Shown here: positions 50,572-63,903 of the stretch, one piece after another | Layout: every line of letters begins with the position of its first letter | Position numbering within the stretch: the first letter of the stretch is position 1 | Assembly (NCBI GenBank): GCA_023935145.1 | Contig: CM043698.1 | Span: 20,959,001-21,023,000, forward strand | Source: Bretschneidera sinensis | Taxonomy: Eukaryota > Streptophyta > Magnoliopsida > Brassicales > Akaniaceae | Direction of reading: 5' to 3' | DNA: 64,000 nucleotides | Translations under genes and position numbers: made by a program | The notes under the pieces: model-generated | Seen by the model: only the letters and a program-made list of their open reading frames with translations | Told to the model about the DNA's origin: nothing | The model's database searches: none

Positions 50572-53421
50572 AAACTACAAACAAAGAATATAGATAAATA
50601 TTTATAATAAAAAATTAAATTAAATGTTCTTAATTTCATAAAAGAAATTCAATGGATTGGGGCAAGCCCCCTAAGAGGTATGACCAAGTGTTGTGCAACC
50701 CATAATGTCACGTAACAACATCCCTTAGTGTTGGTGTCCCAAAGGATAACACCATGGAGATCCCAACCCTTTTGGCAACATCTTTTGAAGGCCATGCCCA
50801 CAGGAGATTATACCTTTCGCGGTTGCGCTCAAGGGTCTGTGCAAACCCTAGAGGTAACACCTCGATCTTAAATGTTAAATTCAAAATAAATCATTGAATC
50901 TTGCTCTAACCAACCCAAAAAATAATCCAAGCATCGAATTCAAGTTATGTTATAGAAATCAAAAAGATTTAAGCAAAAAAAAAAATCAAACCGATCTAAG
51001 TCAATATCCCGAATTGTTTTCGATTTTCTCAAACATCTAGGTCTTGATGTTTGTTTGTTAAAAAATGAATCTCATTTTAATTTTTTAGATTTAATACAAA
51101 ATTTCATTATATCTTAAATTCAACAACAATATAATTGTGATATTTTGTTTCCAACTATCAAAACTCTTTAATCAATTTTGCAATTTAACACACAAGATTT
51201 GATAAATTTGAAAATAGAGATCCAATCTGATCTAATAAGAAAAACGAGGGGTACACAAATCTCTACACTACAATTTAAAAGACCGAGAAAAAGTCGGACA
51301 AGCGGATTTCTAACATGACCTAAGACTTTTTGGACAAATCGATCATATTATCTAGGTCGAACGAGGCATTTTAAAGTCATTCACACACGATAAAGTGAAG
51401 AAAGAGGTAGTGATTGAAACCGGATAAAAAATAGGGATTTGAGAGGTTTATGGTTTATTGATGGGTTGAAAGAAGAATAAGGAATTAAACAATTTTTGTG
51501 TGTGTGTTTTTAACTTATATTCCTTTGGTTTTTTCTTTACTTTGTGTTTTTTTAACATTTTAATTAGTTTATTTTGCTATTAAATGTTTTTTTAATTATA
51601 TTTTTTACAAAATGCATGATAGATAGGTGTCTGTCATTTTCTTATGTGTAAGACATGCATGTACAACAATAACATCGTTAGCTTTAATTGGTCATCGATC
51701 ATACTATGAGGTAGTTAAACTTGTCTTTTAAAATTTTAATACTGAATTCAAATAAAGTCAAATCATAAAGTATTTTTATACATTTTTTTTTAAAAATGGT
51801 TAAAAGTAAAATTGAAAGCAGATTAAAATCTTTCCTTCTTCTTGCCTCTCCTTTCTCTTTTTCTCTATTCTCTCTTCCACCCACGGGATTTCAGTGCGCC
51901 CTCGCCTGCCCCATTTTTCCGTCTCTCCACATAACAATTTCTACTCTAGTAGAACAGAATCTCCAGGAACCCGGTAATGAAATGCAATTTGATTTTTAAA
52001 CGTGATAATATGGGACCATGATCTCTTAATTAAGAATTAAAATAAAAATTAAATAAAAATTAAATTAATATTATATCGATAAATTTAAATTTAAATAATT
52101 AATAATATAATATTTAATTTCACTGTAAATTTAATTTAATTTTAATTTTTAAACAGAAAAGATAATAAATATGTGGTTTTGTAAATTAAATCTTGGTTTC
52201 ATGGTCTGCCGATGGACATGCATGATTTCTCAAATGTTGATGCCCACAGTTTATAACTTAATGTACTCGTCACATTGTTTAAGTAATAGATATACTTTTT
52301 GAAGTCTTTGAAAATAAATTTAATGTTAGAATAAATAATAAACATTACACAAATATGACTTCACTTTTCATTTTTTTTTCTTCTTGCAATTCAGTAATTT
52401 CAATGTTTCATTTTAGTTATTTAAATAAAATATTTTGATTTTGTTTGGTTTTTATGCGTATTTTTGGATAATTTGTCAGATTACATATATTTTAAAAATA
52501 TATAATTATAAAAAAATCACTATTTAAATATATAAATTAATCAAAACTATTTTTTTTTTAAAAATCAATTATAAATGTTTTTTTCTTCATATAAATCTAA
52601 ATGGACACTTTATTCTACTGTCAAATTACATATCTTTCAAATATATATATCATAATAAAATAATTATCATTCAAAAACCAATCCTTAATTGAAAAAAAAG
52701 TAAAAATTCTTAAATTACTTTCTTAAAATACAAAAAAATTGTGTTTTTATATTTTAATAAAAATATGATGTTTTGATTAAAACAAATAAAAATATCATAA
52801 ATAAATTTAAAAAAAAAAGTGATATGAAATATGTTAATGTTTCGCTTTCAGAGTTGAAACCGATGAAAATATTTATTTATTTTCCCTGATACGCTAGGGT
52901 TTTAAATTTCTCTCCTTTTATGATACGACGGTCTTCTTACGAAAGTGGCTCGAGTACATTTTCCCCTCTTTTTCTTTTTCAACCAGTGGGACCTTCATGT
53001 AAAAGGAACGATGAGGACAATTTAAGACCCATTTTAATGAAGTTAAAAACTTATTTTTTAAAATTTGACTTTATCTTCTCCTTCCATCCCATGAAAAATT
53101 CATCATCTCATCAAGAAGTGCAAGTCTTTTCTTCTGTCTTTCACTACTCTTTCTCATACATACAGTGAAGGTAACTATGATAGCCTATCAGATTTTGCTC
53201 TTTCACATCAGGATCAGTTAATTTTCTCTTCTCTTGGGTCTCTTCCGAATCCTACTGCTGCTGTTTGTTTTGATGACTCTAGTGGCATGGTTCACCCACT
53301 TAAAGGTTTCAGCATTCATACACAACATATCCCCCTTTAGGCCTTATCATATATGCTCGTTATCCATTCAGGCAACAACAGCACCCTCACAGCAACAAAG
53401 ACCGCGTTTGGTTCCCAAGAA
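50572..53421. other. AT-rich intergenic region upstream of the lumen-protein gene
   Basis: Mostly AT-rich with no recognised gene. An open plus-strand stretch at about 53165-53340 (reading GNYDSLSDFALSHQDQ) looks coding in composition, but I do not recognise it; it may be a relic or part of the 5' UTR of the next gene. Confidence 0.5.
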
Positions 53422-56400
53422 ATGGCTTTTCTCAGCAACATCTCCTTATCTTCCAAAATCCCATCAAAACTCCCTCTCTCTTTTACCAAACCTCTACATT
53501 CTCATTGTCTCTCCTCCCTCTCTCGCTATCCTGTCCCACAGGTACACTGCGCACCCCCAAAGCCTCCCTTCGCATTTCTATGCTTCAATTCTCTGGGTTC
53601 CTTTTTAATTTGTGCTCTCTAGCCGATCATTCCTTGACAGGGACTGAAGGAGAAGCACGAAGCTGCTTGTCAAAATCTTGTTTTCTCTCTAGGAGAAATG
53701 CTCTCTAAAGCAAGCTTGTTTGCTCTTCTTTCTGCTTCTCTGTTCATTGCTGATCCTGCTCTGGCATTCAGGGTAAATTCACTCTTTTTTGTTAGTATCT
53801 CTTATTTATGAATTAGAGTACCTAACAATTTGTACTAAAAGGAAAAGAAAAAAAAACAATTGGTGCCCATTGAAGTTAAGTGAAGAAAACCATCGGCTAA
53901 AATGAGCATAATACAAATATACAATAGAATATTCTGCTTGATGTGGCTTTGTTATTATTTTGGGTAATCAAAACATAATGCACTATGCACCTAATTTTTC
54001 TTTCCGTTTATTGTAATGGTTTTACTACAAAGGGTGGAGATTACCTTAGATATCTGAAATGCGATGTTGTTAGTTTTTTTCTTACATTTTTTCCTTCAAT
54101 CGTATTATCATTAAAGTAGAATTTAGATTTGTTGTGGATTCATTTTGGCTATTTTGGATGGTTAAAAGAGTGGAGGTCCGTACGATCAAGAAGTGACCAG
54201 AGGACAGCATCTGACCGGGAAGGATTTTAGTGGCAAGACATTGATCAATCAAGATTTTAGGACGGTTTTTTGAAAAAACTAATCAATTAATTGTTTGTTA
54301 ATTACTCTTTTTAAGGCATTGTCCAATTGGGATTTCTAATTTTTTAATGTTCCCGGTTTTACAGTCTATACTACGACAAGCCAAGTTCAAAGGTGCAAAG
54401 TTGCTAGGTGCTAGCTTCTTCGATGCTGATTTAACAGGTTTTTATATCTCCTCCATGTACTTTTAATATACAATGTAACATTGTTGAACAGTTTATAAAT
54501 TTACTGATACATAGTGAAGCATTTTGAACACTGGCAGTAGATGATCTTCTGGATGCATTTTAGTTTCTCTTCACTTACGAGTTGCCAAGTCTCTAGTGCT
54601 TGAAAATAAGCAGGGCGGAGCCAAAAATTTCAATTTGGGGAAAGTTGGTGGCAGGGGGCAGCTTTAGTAATTCTTCTCCAAAGGTCCAATTTCTACCCTA
54701 TATATAACATTTTTTCCTTTTTTTTTTGGGGGTTTGGGGGGGGGGAGGAGGACCGTTCTTGTAGCTGGCGCCCCTGAAAATAGGGAAACGTTTGTACCTT
54801 TAGTCTAATAGAAGAAGCTTCTTATTACCAAGCAAGTTAGGAATGTGACAAAAGCCGAACTTCTTTAGGTCAGAACTGTGCAGTAACAATTGCTATATTT
54901 CAACTTAGGAAGGTGAGTTGGCTACTGTCTCTTGCAAGCATCCTTGGAAGGTTAGAATAGGCAAAATGAAAATTCTGAGCATCCTAATTTTATGTAGCAG
55001 CGCATCAGCTGGCAGCAAGGTACTCTTTTATGGCAAGAACCTGAGCTTGCCACTTAGTACATAGCTGTCTATGTTTCTTTGCATTTCTTCTCAGTAATCT
55101 AAGTCTTTAGGAAAAAAAAAGTTAACTTTGTTATATTATTTTTCATCTAGCGATAGGATCATAGGAATATGATAGCTCTTATATCCTCTACTGCATATTT
55201 GAACCTTACTAGGAAAGTTACAATCATCTCTTTGATACTGTGTCCTAAGTTTGCCGAAGCTGCTGCTATTCAATTTTCCATTCTGCATTGAAGTTCGCTG
55301 ATGGCTTTCTAGTATCTCACATCACCATTTGTAAAGACCATATGTATACAATTTCTACATTAATAGCTTTGTTAACCAATTTAAGATCTTCTCACTTCTA
55401 TGTCGCCTACCTTATTCTGTAAAGCTATTATCATAAATACAATGTTGAACACTACTTCTGCCTGAGATATCTAAACATTTTCATATTTTGTTGCTGGTCT
55501 GGAGGTGGTGTTTCCCGCATGGTAGACACTCTGCTGCACTAATATGAATTTAAATATCATGATTCTTTGATATATAATAAAAATAACAGGTTTGATGGAA
55601 AAAAACAACTTTGGTGATTTTCTACAATATACGTAAGTCACGCATTTGTTTCCAATTTAATTGGTTTTGCCTTAACCCAGACTTGGACAAATAATGATGG
55701 GTTAAGATCTTTACTTGTCAGAAAGAAAGAAAGGAAAGAAGCAGCAATGATTGGTACAGAGTACAGACTGTTGGCTCTGTTGCCACTTCCAGTCAACCCA
55801 AAGGCACTAGGCACGCAAACGTACTCAGCAAACAAAGTTGTGAGTGATGAGATGTGTTTGGACTGGTTTTTTGTTTGGGATATTTTGATGATATAATTAT
55901 TTTAGTTGGGAGAGGGTGGAAGCTGGATTTGGGAGAGGAAGATGGAGTTTCTGAGTTTCCTTGTAGTTTAAGGGAGGCTTTTATGTTGGTGACTTGTGAT
56001 GGGTGCATGGCAGCAAGTTCTGAATGAGGATATAGATCTTAGCTGGAGGGATTTGAGCATGGTCTTATTTCTTTGGTGAAACTTTGAAGCAAATATAACT
56101 CATGGGATTCCTTGGGTGGTGATCGCACATATGCTCAACTTTTGCTTGGATAGCTGGTGAAATAGTAAAAAAGGGGAATGGCCAATAGTCTATTAAACAT
56201 ACCTTGTTTTTAAAACACTATGATTGAGATCTTGAGATCCAAGGTTGTATGGATATTGTTGCAGTTTTTGATATCCGAAATAAGATTTTGTTGTCACATT
56301 ATCAGTCAGTTGTACTTATAAAAAAACATTATTAGTCATTTGTCTCACTATAAGTCATCAATCATGTAATTACGCATACGTTGAAGCCTTTTGTCAATTT

Positions 56401-57559
56401 TCTTTGATGATTCAGATACTGATCTCAGGGGTGCAGATTTTTCCTTGGCAAATGTAACAAAGGTCATATTTGATCTAATGTTTGATATGCAGTTCCATTT
56501 TCAGAAAGTTCTTATATTATTTCTTAAGCAGTATCTATAAACTGAGTAACAACTTCTTCTCCCTGCATTTTGCTTTTTTACAGGTGAATTTGAGCAATGC
56601 TAACTTGGAAGGTGCACTTGCTACAGGCAACACATCTTTCAGGGGATCAAATATTACAGGTGCAGGTGTGTAGAAATGCCACTTTGTCATGGTTCTGAAG
56701 TAGCTCTTTATGTTTGCTTTTGTTGGTTATAAGTCATGCATCATGCTTTCTTTAGTAGTACATATTTTTCTAAAAAAAAAAAAAAATTGGGCTATACAAT
56801 AGGAGGTAACCCTATCCCATCCCTTATTCCTCCCCTCCGTGGCGTAAGTAGGGTTTGATCATTGGTCTCTTGTACAATAACAAGCGACTCTACCAACTAA
56901 GCTAGCCAGCACCCACAAAAAGTAGTATACATTCTATACACATGGTAAGGCATTAAAAGTTTAGTAGGAGTATTTGTTATTTCATGGTTCGTTCAATATA
57001 GGATCCTCTAATTTGTATGGGTCATGTTTTAACCGGTCCTTCAGATCTGCTAAAGTGATTCTAAGGATGGAATTCACATTCATTTTATTCAAATTCAGTA
57101 CGCTAAGAGGCTTCATGGTAGTGTACAAAGACACCGGTTGTGTGAAAAAAAACTTTTGACATCGACACGTATAATTCCAACTCCCAGTACTGATGGTTTC
57201 AGTTTACCAGAAGATTGTAAGACTTTGGCTTTACCAGTGGCTTCTTACACACGGCAGATTTTCCTCTATTCTTATAAAAAAAAATTATTTCCCTGAGCCA
57301 ATCAAATAGGAGTAGGTCTTAAATGTTTCTCAGCTAGCTCTTGCAAATCCTGTTGTAAGGTGAACTGATTTCCCTTGTATTTGATCAGACTTTACAGATG
57401 TGCCTTTGAGAGATGATCAACGGGAACACCTTTGCAAAGTGGCGGATGGGTAAGATAATATTTTCCTTAGAGTTATCTGCTGACGTGATGCATTTCACCA
57501 GTAACTAAGCCAAAGTTATGACTGGAAATGCAACACGAGACACATTGCTTTGCAATTAG
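53422..57559 (+). pseudogene. Thylakoid lumenal 15 kDa pentapeptide-repeat protein, frame-damaged copy
   Basis: Pentapeptide-repeat protein of the chloroplast thylakoid lumen, like Arabidopsis thylakoid lumenal 15 kDa protein 1. Pieces: transit peptide from ATG 53422 (MAFLSNISLSSKIP) and lumen signal to 53772 (SRRNAL, then SLFALLSASLF, cleavage after ALA); then exons 54169-54264, 54365-54437, 56416-56462, 56584-56665, 57389-57449 and a last one ending 57559. Repeats read FKGAKLLGASFFDADLT, LRGADFSLANVTK, NLEGALATGNTSF. Internal junctions are GT-AG in matching phases. Damage: the transit peptide, twin-arginine and signal-core parts are in different frames unless a 101-nt GT-AG stretch (about 53541-53641) is spliced out, which loses the RR motif. 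In the last exon the in-phase acceptor gives an early TAA, although conserved TGNATRDTLLCN follows. About one 5-residue repeat is missing after exon 4, perhaps a micro-exon. Confidence 0.7.
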
Positions 57560-58483
57560 TTCTGAAACAGCATATTGAGCAGAGCACAACAGCATCGCTG
57601 CCGGAGTTTTAAATTGATTTGAGGTTGGTAGTTCTTATAACTACTGTGATGTGTGACTAATTGTGGCATTATTCGTTTACCGCGTGTGTTTGAGAGCCAA
57701 ATGTATAATATGGAATACAAACTGAAGTCATCAAGATTATTTTTTTGAATATATATCATAAATCATACCATATATTCTGATATTCTGGGTTAGGCTGTAG
57801 CATATGATGGATTTCCTTGCAACAATGTCCAGAATATCAATGGGTATGCTTAAATGCTGCACTTGATCTTCCAGAGGCAATTGGGTGGAATGGAAAAAGC
57901 TCCACTAAGTTTGGGAGACATAAATAAACCTGTGGTGCATCAAAGTGTAAATGGAATTTGATTGACACTACAATTGACAAAGACCACCATCTCACCAATT
58001 CACCAATTGACACAAACTTTGTATTTGATTCTCATTGTGGTCACTCACTCAACCTTTCATCATTATACAACAGTTGAATTATTCCTCTCTTCATTTCTTT
58101 CTTTTATTCGCTTGCTTACTTCAACTGAATAATAAGCATATTCCAGTTATAATTCCTTTCCGTAATTTACTTTTAGAGACTCTTAAGATGAACCATTGGT
58201 TGGCACACTCTCGATACGTGATTGCCTTTTCTTTCTTTCTCTCTTTGATATGATCTTTTCCTTATGTTTTGAACCATAGTAAATGATCACTTAAAACACG
58301 TTAAGAAAGGTACCAGGAAAAAGATATATATACTAAAAAAGAAAGTAAAAGATTATCAAAAATTACACTCAACAAAAGAGATTGTAAAAAATCTAGCTTA
58401 CTTTTTTACTTCATCTGTTTCCTATAGCTGTATTTTTCTAATAAATCGATATTTACTTGTGGAAATGTTGAGGACTGACCTAC
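57560..58483. other. Spacer between convergent genes
   Basis: 3' flanks of the plus-strand lumen-protein gene and the minus-strand glycosyltransferase gene. No other gene or repeat recognised. Confidence 0.6.
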
Positions 58484-61400
58484 CTAAATAGAAATGTTTT
58501 CCCACGATCTACACTTTCTAATCCTAATCCACATACTGCTGTCCTTCACGCTTCCTCGATCCATAACCTCACAACATTGTCTACGGGGTGCCTGCTTATA
58601 TCACCACATAAAGATTGTTAGTCTCACTATTTCATATCTATAATATATGAACATAACAATACGTAAAGATTATATAAGTTTCTATATAAGTAACCGAAGT
58701 TGCATATCTACTGTTCTTACATAAGAGACTGCTTGGTAGATTAATAATTTCTCTTGAGGTTTTAGTGTTTTACATTATCAGTGAGAAGCAGAACGCACTG
58801 ATTTTATCAAAAACATCAAGTAAACATTGCCATCAATCACTACGCTACATATTCGAAGCTTAGGTACAGAAGTCATACTATAATTAAGATCACAATGCCC
58901 CGAACTATCCATGTCTGGTCATGTGGTCCATAATTAATGCATTGAAAACTAGGTTATTTACTGAGGTCAACTAATAAAAAAAATTCCTATGAAGACATGA
59001 TCTTACGTGTGTAACGAGAAGTTTTTGTTTGACACAATTGCATGAAATACACGACACAAAAATTTATCTCACTATTTAATGGTATAAGAAAAAAATATAT
59101 TTTTTATTTTTATTAAATAATAAAATAAATTTTTTTATTATGTATCTCTCAATATATTATGCATAGACAAAAAGTTTTGTGAATCCACGTATATGCAGAC
59201 CATGAGTTCAATCCTTTGCTTTCTCCCTATTTTGGGAAAACAAATGTAATCTGAATGGTCCATGTCTTATCAATAAGGCATATTAATGTTAATTTATGAT
59301 ATCTATAAAATCCGTGTCGCTTTCTTTTGTATCTCTTTTTCAAAAGAGATGAAAAGCTATGTATGCCTCTTTTTATTTATTTATATATATATATTATTTT
59401 TCATAATACTTTTTTTAATAATTTGCATTCTTTACGAAGTTTGAAAAACAATATTTTTCTTCTTAACATAATATTAGAAGAGTTTGAAAAAAAAAACTGT
59501 TTTTCAAACTTTTTTAATATTATATTGTAATAAAAATGTTGTTTTTCAAACTATACGAAAATTATGCAACTTGTTAAAGAAATTGTTAAAGAAAATGAGA
59601 TAGAAAATTAAAAATAATTTTCACAATTAGACGCATTGTGAAGGACTGAATTGTAATCCATACATGGACGTATTTATTGCTAATGGAGTCAAATGTATTT
59701 TTATATACTCTACTTTATGAAAAGTTTTTGCTTAATACAGTGTCATGAGAGATACATGGTACAAAAATTTATATTATATTTGAATAAAAATAAAATATAT
59801 TTTTTTTATTTTTTTATACTGTTTAATAATAAAATAAATTTTTATATCATGAAAATATTGTGTCCATCAAAAACTTCTCCTAATTTCAAAGCAGTAATTA
59901 GAACTTTTGATACTTGCACCAATCAATGACCCTATACGTACGTATTCATGCAACCTTCCATATATAAGACACTCACCTTACTCCAGTAGTCAGGGTCCAT
60001 CTTCAATGAAGAGACAGTGACCCTTTGTATTGCCATTGCCTGACCCTGCTCCGCTTTGTCACATTTCTGAGCTGGCTTTGTAGATCTGCTATAACTAATC
60101 CGGGTCCCACTAATGCCCACCTCCTGAACCCGGTCCAGGAAATAAATAACCGGCTGCTCGCATGGGTCAGGGTTCATGGGTCGGGTATTGAATGTGAACG
60201 GTCCGTCTTTCCAACTCCGCCACGTCTTGAATGTTTGCACCGGCGTCTTCAAATCCTTGGCTGCGAGCAACGACGTGTATATTTGAACGGTGTATCCCCA
60301 AGAAACCGATATCGACCATTTTCGCTTGTGTTCATAGCAGAAAGTTTGCTGCAGTATTCGTTTCTGGTCAGCCCGGTATGCTCTCATGAGGGTCTCTACG
60401 GATCCTATCCGGGTCTGGTTTGGAAAGATGGGTTCCAAGTAATCAAGGTGGTGGAGTGATACAAGGGGCACTACTGGGTGTGCTGCTAGAAGTCCATATG
60501 GGTGCCCTCTAATATCTAGCTGAAAATTTTCAAATAATAAACCAGAGTCAATACATCTAAATCAGTACCGTACATATTCACTGTTAGTAGTCTACCACCT
60601 AGTGTAAGACGTACGCTGAGCCCAGAGAAAAGAATGACTTTTAAAGGCAGGGGAAGGACCAAACGAACTTTATTGTGGTTTGTTTGGTATTAATGGAAAA
60701 GGTACAATCTTTCTCCCTAGCATGTGGGCAATGCAGTGCAAGATGACAAAGCAATCTTTATTTCTGCAGACCGAAACTGGCTTTTTAACCAGTAGGACAA
60801 CTTTACTAGAAAACGATAAGTTGTTTGTGTATGTAAACTTTACCTCAAATCCCATGAATTCTAGCCACGGGTTGCTGAATTTTTTTTTTAAAAAAAATCT
60901 AGGAGACAGATGATCATGGTATCTTATCCAAAGGACAATTAGAAAGTAAAAAAGAAAAGTGAAAGTAAAAAAAATATATATAATAATTTATTTTTTTTAT
61001 TTAGTAAGGAGTATAAATGATAAAAAATAAAATAAAAATATTGATGTTTTTCTTTTGTATTTATAAATTATAATCATTCAAAATTAAAAAGATTGTAGAA
61101 CGAAAAATGATAAAGAAAAAAAATGAAATTATTAATTTACCATTTAATCTCCATTAATCTCAATTTAATCTTTCACTTTAATATCCATCAACATTACTAC
61201 GATATAATGAAAAAAATAATACTGTTCACATTTTCTTTCATCTCACTTTTCAATTCTACTTAATAAAACGAAAATAAAACTATTTTCTTTCATCTTAGTT
61301 TTTATTCATTCTATAAACATAAGAACAAAAAAAAAATCAATCTTCTTGTTACTATTCTATCTTCTTAGTTTTTCTTTCTGTCATTTTTTTTTTACGAAAC

Positions 61401-63903
61401 ACACCCTAAAAACAAAAATACTGGATTAGATCGGATTTAAATAATTAGTTTTAAATATGTTAAAAAATTTCATTGGTAATTTTAAATAACTTCACCAGTA
61501 ATGTTAATATAAGTATGAGATACAAAAAATAATGTTATCAATAAGATTCCTTAAATTTACCAGTAAAACTTCGATCGAGTTTAAAACATTAGCTTTAACT
61601 CTGATCTAACCAAATATTACTTCAATAAATTTGTAAATAATTACAATCAATAATGTATTATTAGTATTTAGTACTTTAAAAGTGAAGCTTTGAAATTTTG
61701 ACAAGCAGTGCGCATGCAATTCAGCAATTGTGTGACATGATATATCGATCACTTCAAGCAATTAGTTGTAGGAGATTATACAAGTCTCTCAATTGATTCA
61801 TGCGTGCCTGCCATGGGTATTTGGTATCCTACTTTTGTTGGTTGCATGGTGAAAATTTGTGGACTTGCTTTTTGTTGGTACGTAGGATCTACAAAAGTCG
61901 GCTCAACAAAAAGATGCTTCGTGAACTTTAAGCAGCTTTTGTTGGTTTCTGATTAAAATCAAAGGGTTCTGTTGGTAAATAATTACAACCTATATGCTCT
62001 TAACAAATAATCCAAAAACATACTGTCCATAATATATATCAGTTTTATGTGATTATATTTTTTTAATAAATTATAAAAAAAAATCTACATATCTACCACA
62101 CTTAAATTATATAGCTTAGTTTTTTTTTATACAAATTAAATGTAATATATAATGTGTAACTATTATTCTCATAAAAAAAACAAATACTTAATCTGTCTAA
62201 TATTTTGAACATCATTTTGGACTCGATGCTCACCGACTAGTGAATAATTTGCATACTCATAAATAATAGACTTAATTTTGATTTTAAAAAATAACTTGTG
62301 ATTTATTGATTTTTTATTTTATTTTTATAATTTTTTTAACAAATTAAATTTTGTGCTTTGCTTTATTAGTTGATAGATGGCAAACATTAATGTTCACAAG
62401 TATGAACCATTTTCTTTTTATAATTAATTTCATAAAAAATCATGTAGTTTACCTCTATTTTCATTTTATACTTTGATGATATTTTTTTTTTAAAATCAAA
62501 TCCTGTGCTTTGTTTCATCAACAAGGATACAGTTGTATTTTTTTGAAAACTAACTTTTATCACTCTCTTAAAGCATAAAATCTGTTTTATCAAAAAATAA
62601 ATCATGAGATAAAATAAAAAGTGTGTAAATCAAATGTTATTTTTTAAAAAAGTTTTTTTAACACGTGTAAAGACAGACATAAGATAAGAAGTATTTAATT
62701 GCATTGTTTTTAGCACCATTTAATGTAATTTTGACTATATTTTCTCCTACCAAAAATATATTTGATAATTCAAAACCAAAAAATACATTAATAAGAGTAT
62801 TTTTAGTAAATGGTATTAAAATTCATAAATTAGAAATTGTATTAAAGTCTCATTAAATGGTATTAAAATCAAAACATATTAAATACTTCTTATCCGTTTT
62901 TAGTACACAAATTAGAAAATCCCTTTATAAAATTAAACCTAAATCATAATTACACGTGGCAAGAATCATCATATCCATAAAACCTAAGGTTGAAAACTGT
63001 CACGGGTAAGCGACAGATCATCATATGATGATCTCATCATCAGAAATCTGTAAAAACAAAAAGGAACACACGTACCTGGTGGAACCCAAGTTCTCTGGTG
63101 AAAGGCACGCCAATCTCGCTGATACACGCGGCGATCCTCTCATCAGAGCCGTAGAAATAGTAGTACCGATCGAGGCAACCGTCCAATAAGCTGACCAATC
63201 TCTTGGCCAACGGGTAGCTGACCGCGAACCCGGCCCCACCAAACGCCATGTCGTACGAGTGCAACACGTTCTGTTCCACACTCTCGGAGTTCCCGCCAAT
63301 ATACCACATCTGGTTGTGATCGTACCTCGCTAATACCGAAACCAAGTTTTCAGCGCAATACACCGTATCATCGTCTCCCATCACGAACCACCTCACGTTC
63401 GGCAACCCGAGCCTGTAACTGTCCCATATTATTCTCGCGATTCTCACCGCCGATCTAGAGCTCGAGTACTTAAACCGTGTCCAGCCCTTATCTGATACCC
63501 GAACCGGAACCGAATTCTCGGGTGGGGAAAGGTTGTTGATAGTTTGGTTTTCGTCGAGCCAAACGACACCGCGGGTGGCGTTGGGGAGCCACCAGAGGGA
63601 GACGTAGCGGCTGCGATCGTGCCACGTGGTGGCTGCGCCACCGATGCAGAACAGGAGGTGGGAGAGATTTGTCGGTCCGATGGATCCGGGTAGGGTTACC
63701 GGTTTCCAGCTTGGGGCGGGTAACTGTAGATAGGAGTCGGTGGAGAAGGCCACGTAGAGGACGAGCGCGATCGAGGCGACCAGGCACACGAAAATTAAGA
63801 GTCGCGTGAAGAGTACGATGTAGTCACGTGGCTTCTTCGGCCAAATGAAGAAATTCGATGACTGAAGCACGTCGTGACTCAGTTCTCCGCGAGTATAACT
63901 CAT
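58484..63903 (-). CDS. DUF604 fringe-like glycosyltransferase, Golgi type II membrane protein
   Basis: Three exons: 63903-63076, 60519-59977 and 58591-58484, all GT-AG and phase 0, giving 492 residues. A short cytosolic tail and one membrane segment (about 28-53, IVLFTRLLIFVCLVASIALVLYVAF region) suggest a type II Golgi enzyme. The fringe-like domain carries the metal/nucleotide-sugar motif MGDDDTVY (DDD at 177-179), then WYIGGNSESV, FGGAGFAVSYPLA and YGSDERIAACI. DUF604 follows in exon 2 (HPYGLLAAHPVVPLVSLHHL). Exon 3 encodes APRRQCCEVMDR... and ends in a Cys-containing tail typical of the family. The ATG at 63903 is chosen; an upstream start would be TTG, and a TTTTGCAG acceptor lies just 5' of it, so a leader intron is likely. 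Acceptor sugar and substrate are unknown. Introns 1 and 2 hold MITEs. Confidence 0.92.
59018..59180. mobile_element. MITE copy A in intron 2 of the glycosyltransferase gene
   Basis: Inverted-repeat ends (GAGAAGTTTTTGTTTGACAC... and ...AGACAAAAAGTTTT) around an AT-rich core with AAAATTTAT/ATAAATTTT arms. The left arm matches the arms of copy B (59717-59881). Ends approximate. Confidence 0.65.
59395..59600. repeat. Long hairpin-forming inverted repeat in intron 2
   Basis: Two arms of about 65 bp (59425-59489 and 59497-59568) are near-complementary around the shared words AGTTTGAAAAACAA and GTTTGAAAAA, with a spacer of under 10 bp. It could fold into one long hairpin; it may be a young MITE. 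Confidence 0.75.
59717..59881. mobile_element. MITE copy B in intron 2 of the glycosyltransferase gene
   Basis: Ends AAAGTTTTTGCTTAATACAG and, read from the right, GGAGAAGTTTTTGATGGACA; same family as copy A, with the same AT-rich core order. Ends approximate. Confidence 0.65.
62683..62894. mobile_element. MITE in intron 1 of the glycosyltransferase gene
   Basis: Inverted ends GATAAGAAGTATTTAAT (left, and read from the right) continue as imperfect arms with GTTTT..ACCATTTAATG. About 212 bp and no coding capacity. Target duplication not clear. Confidence 0.75.

Noticed and set aside
60025..60459. 144-codon plus-strand frame
   Set aside because: Antisense shadow of exon 2 of the DUF604 gene.
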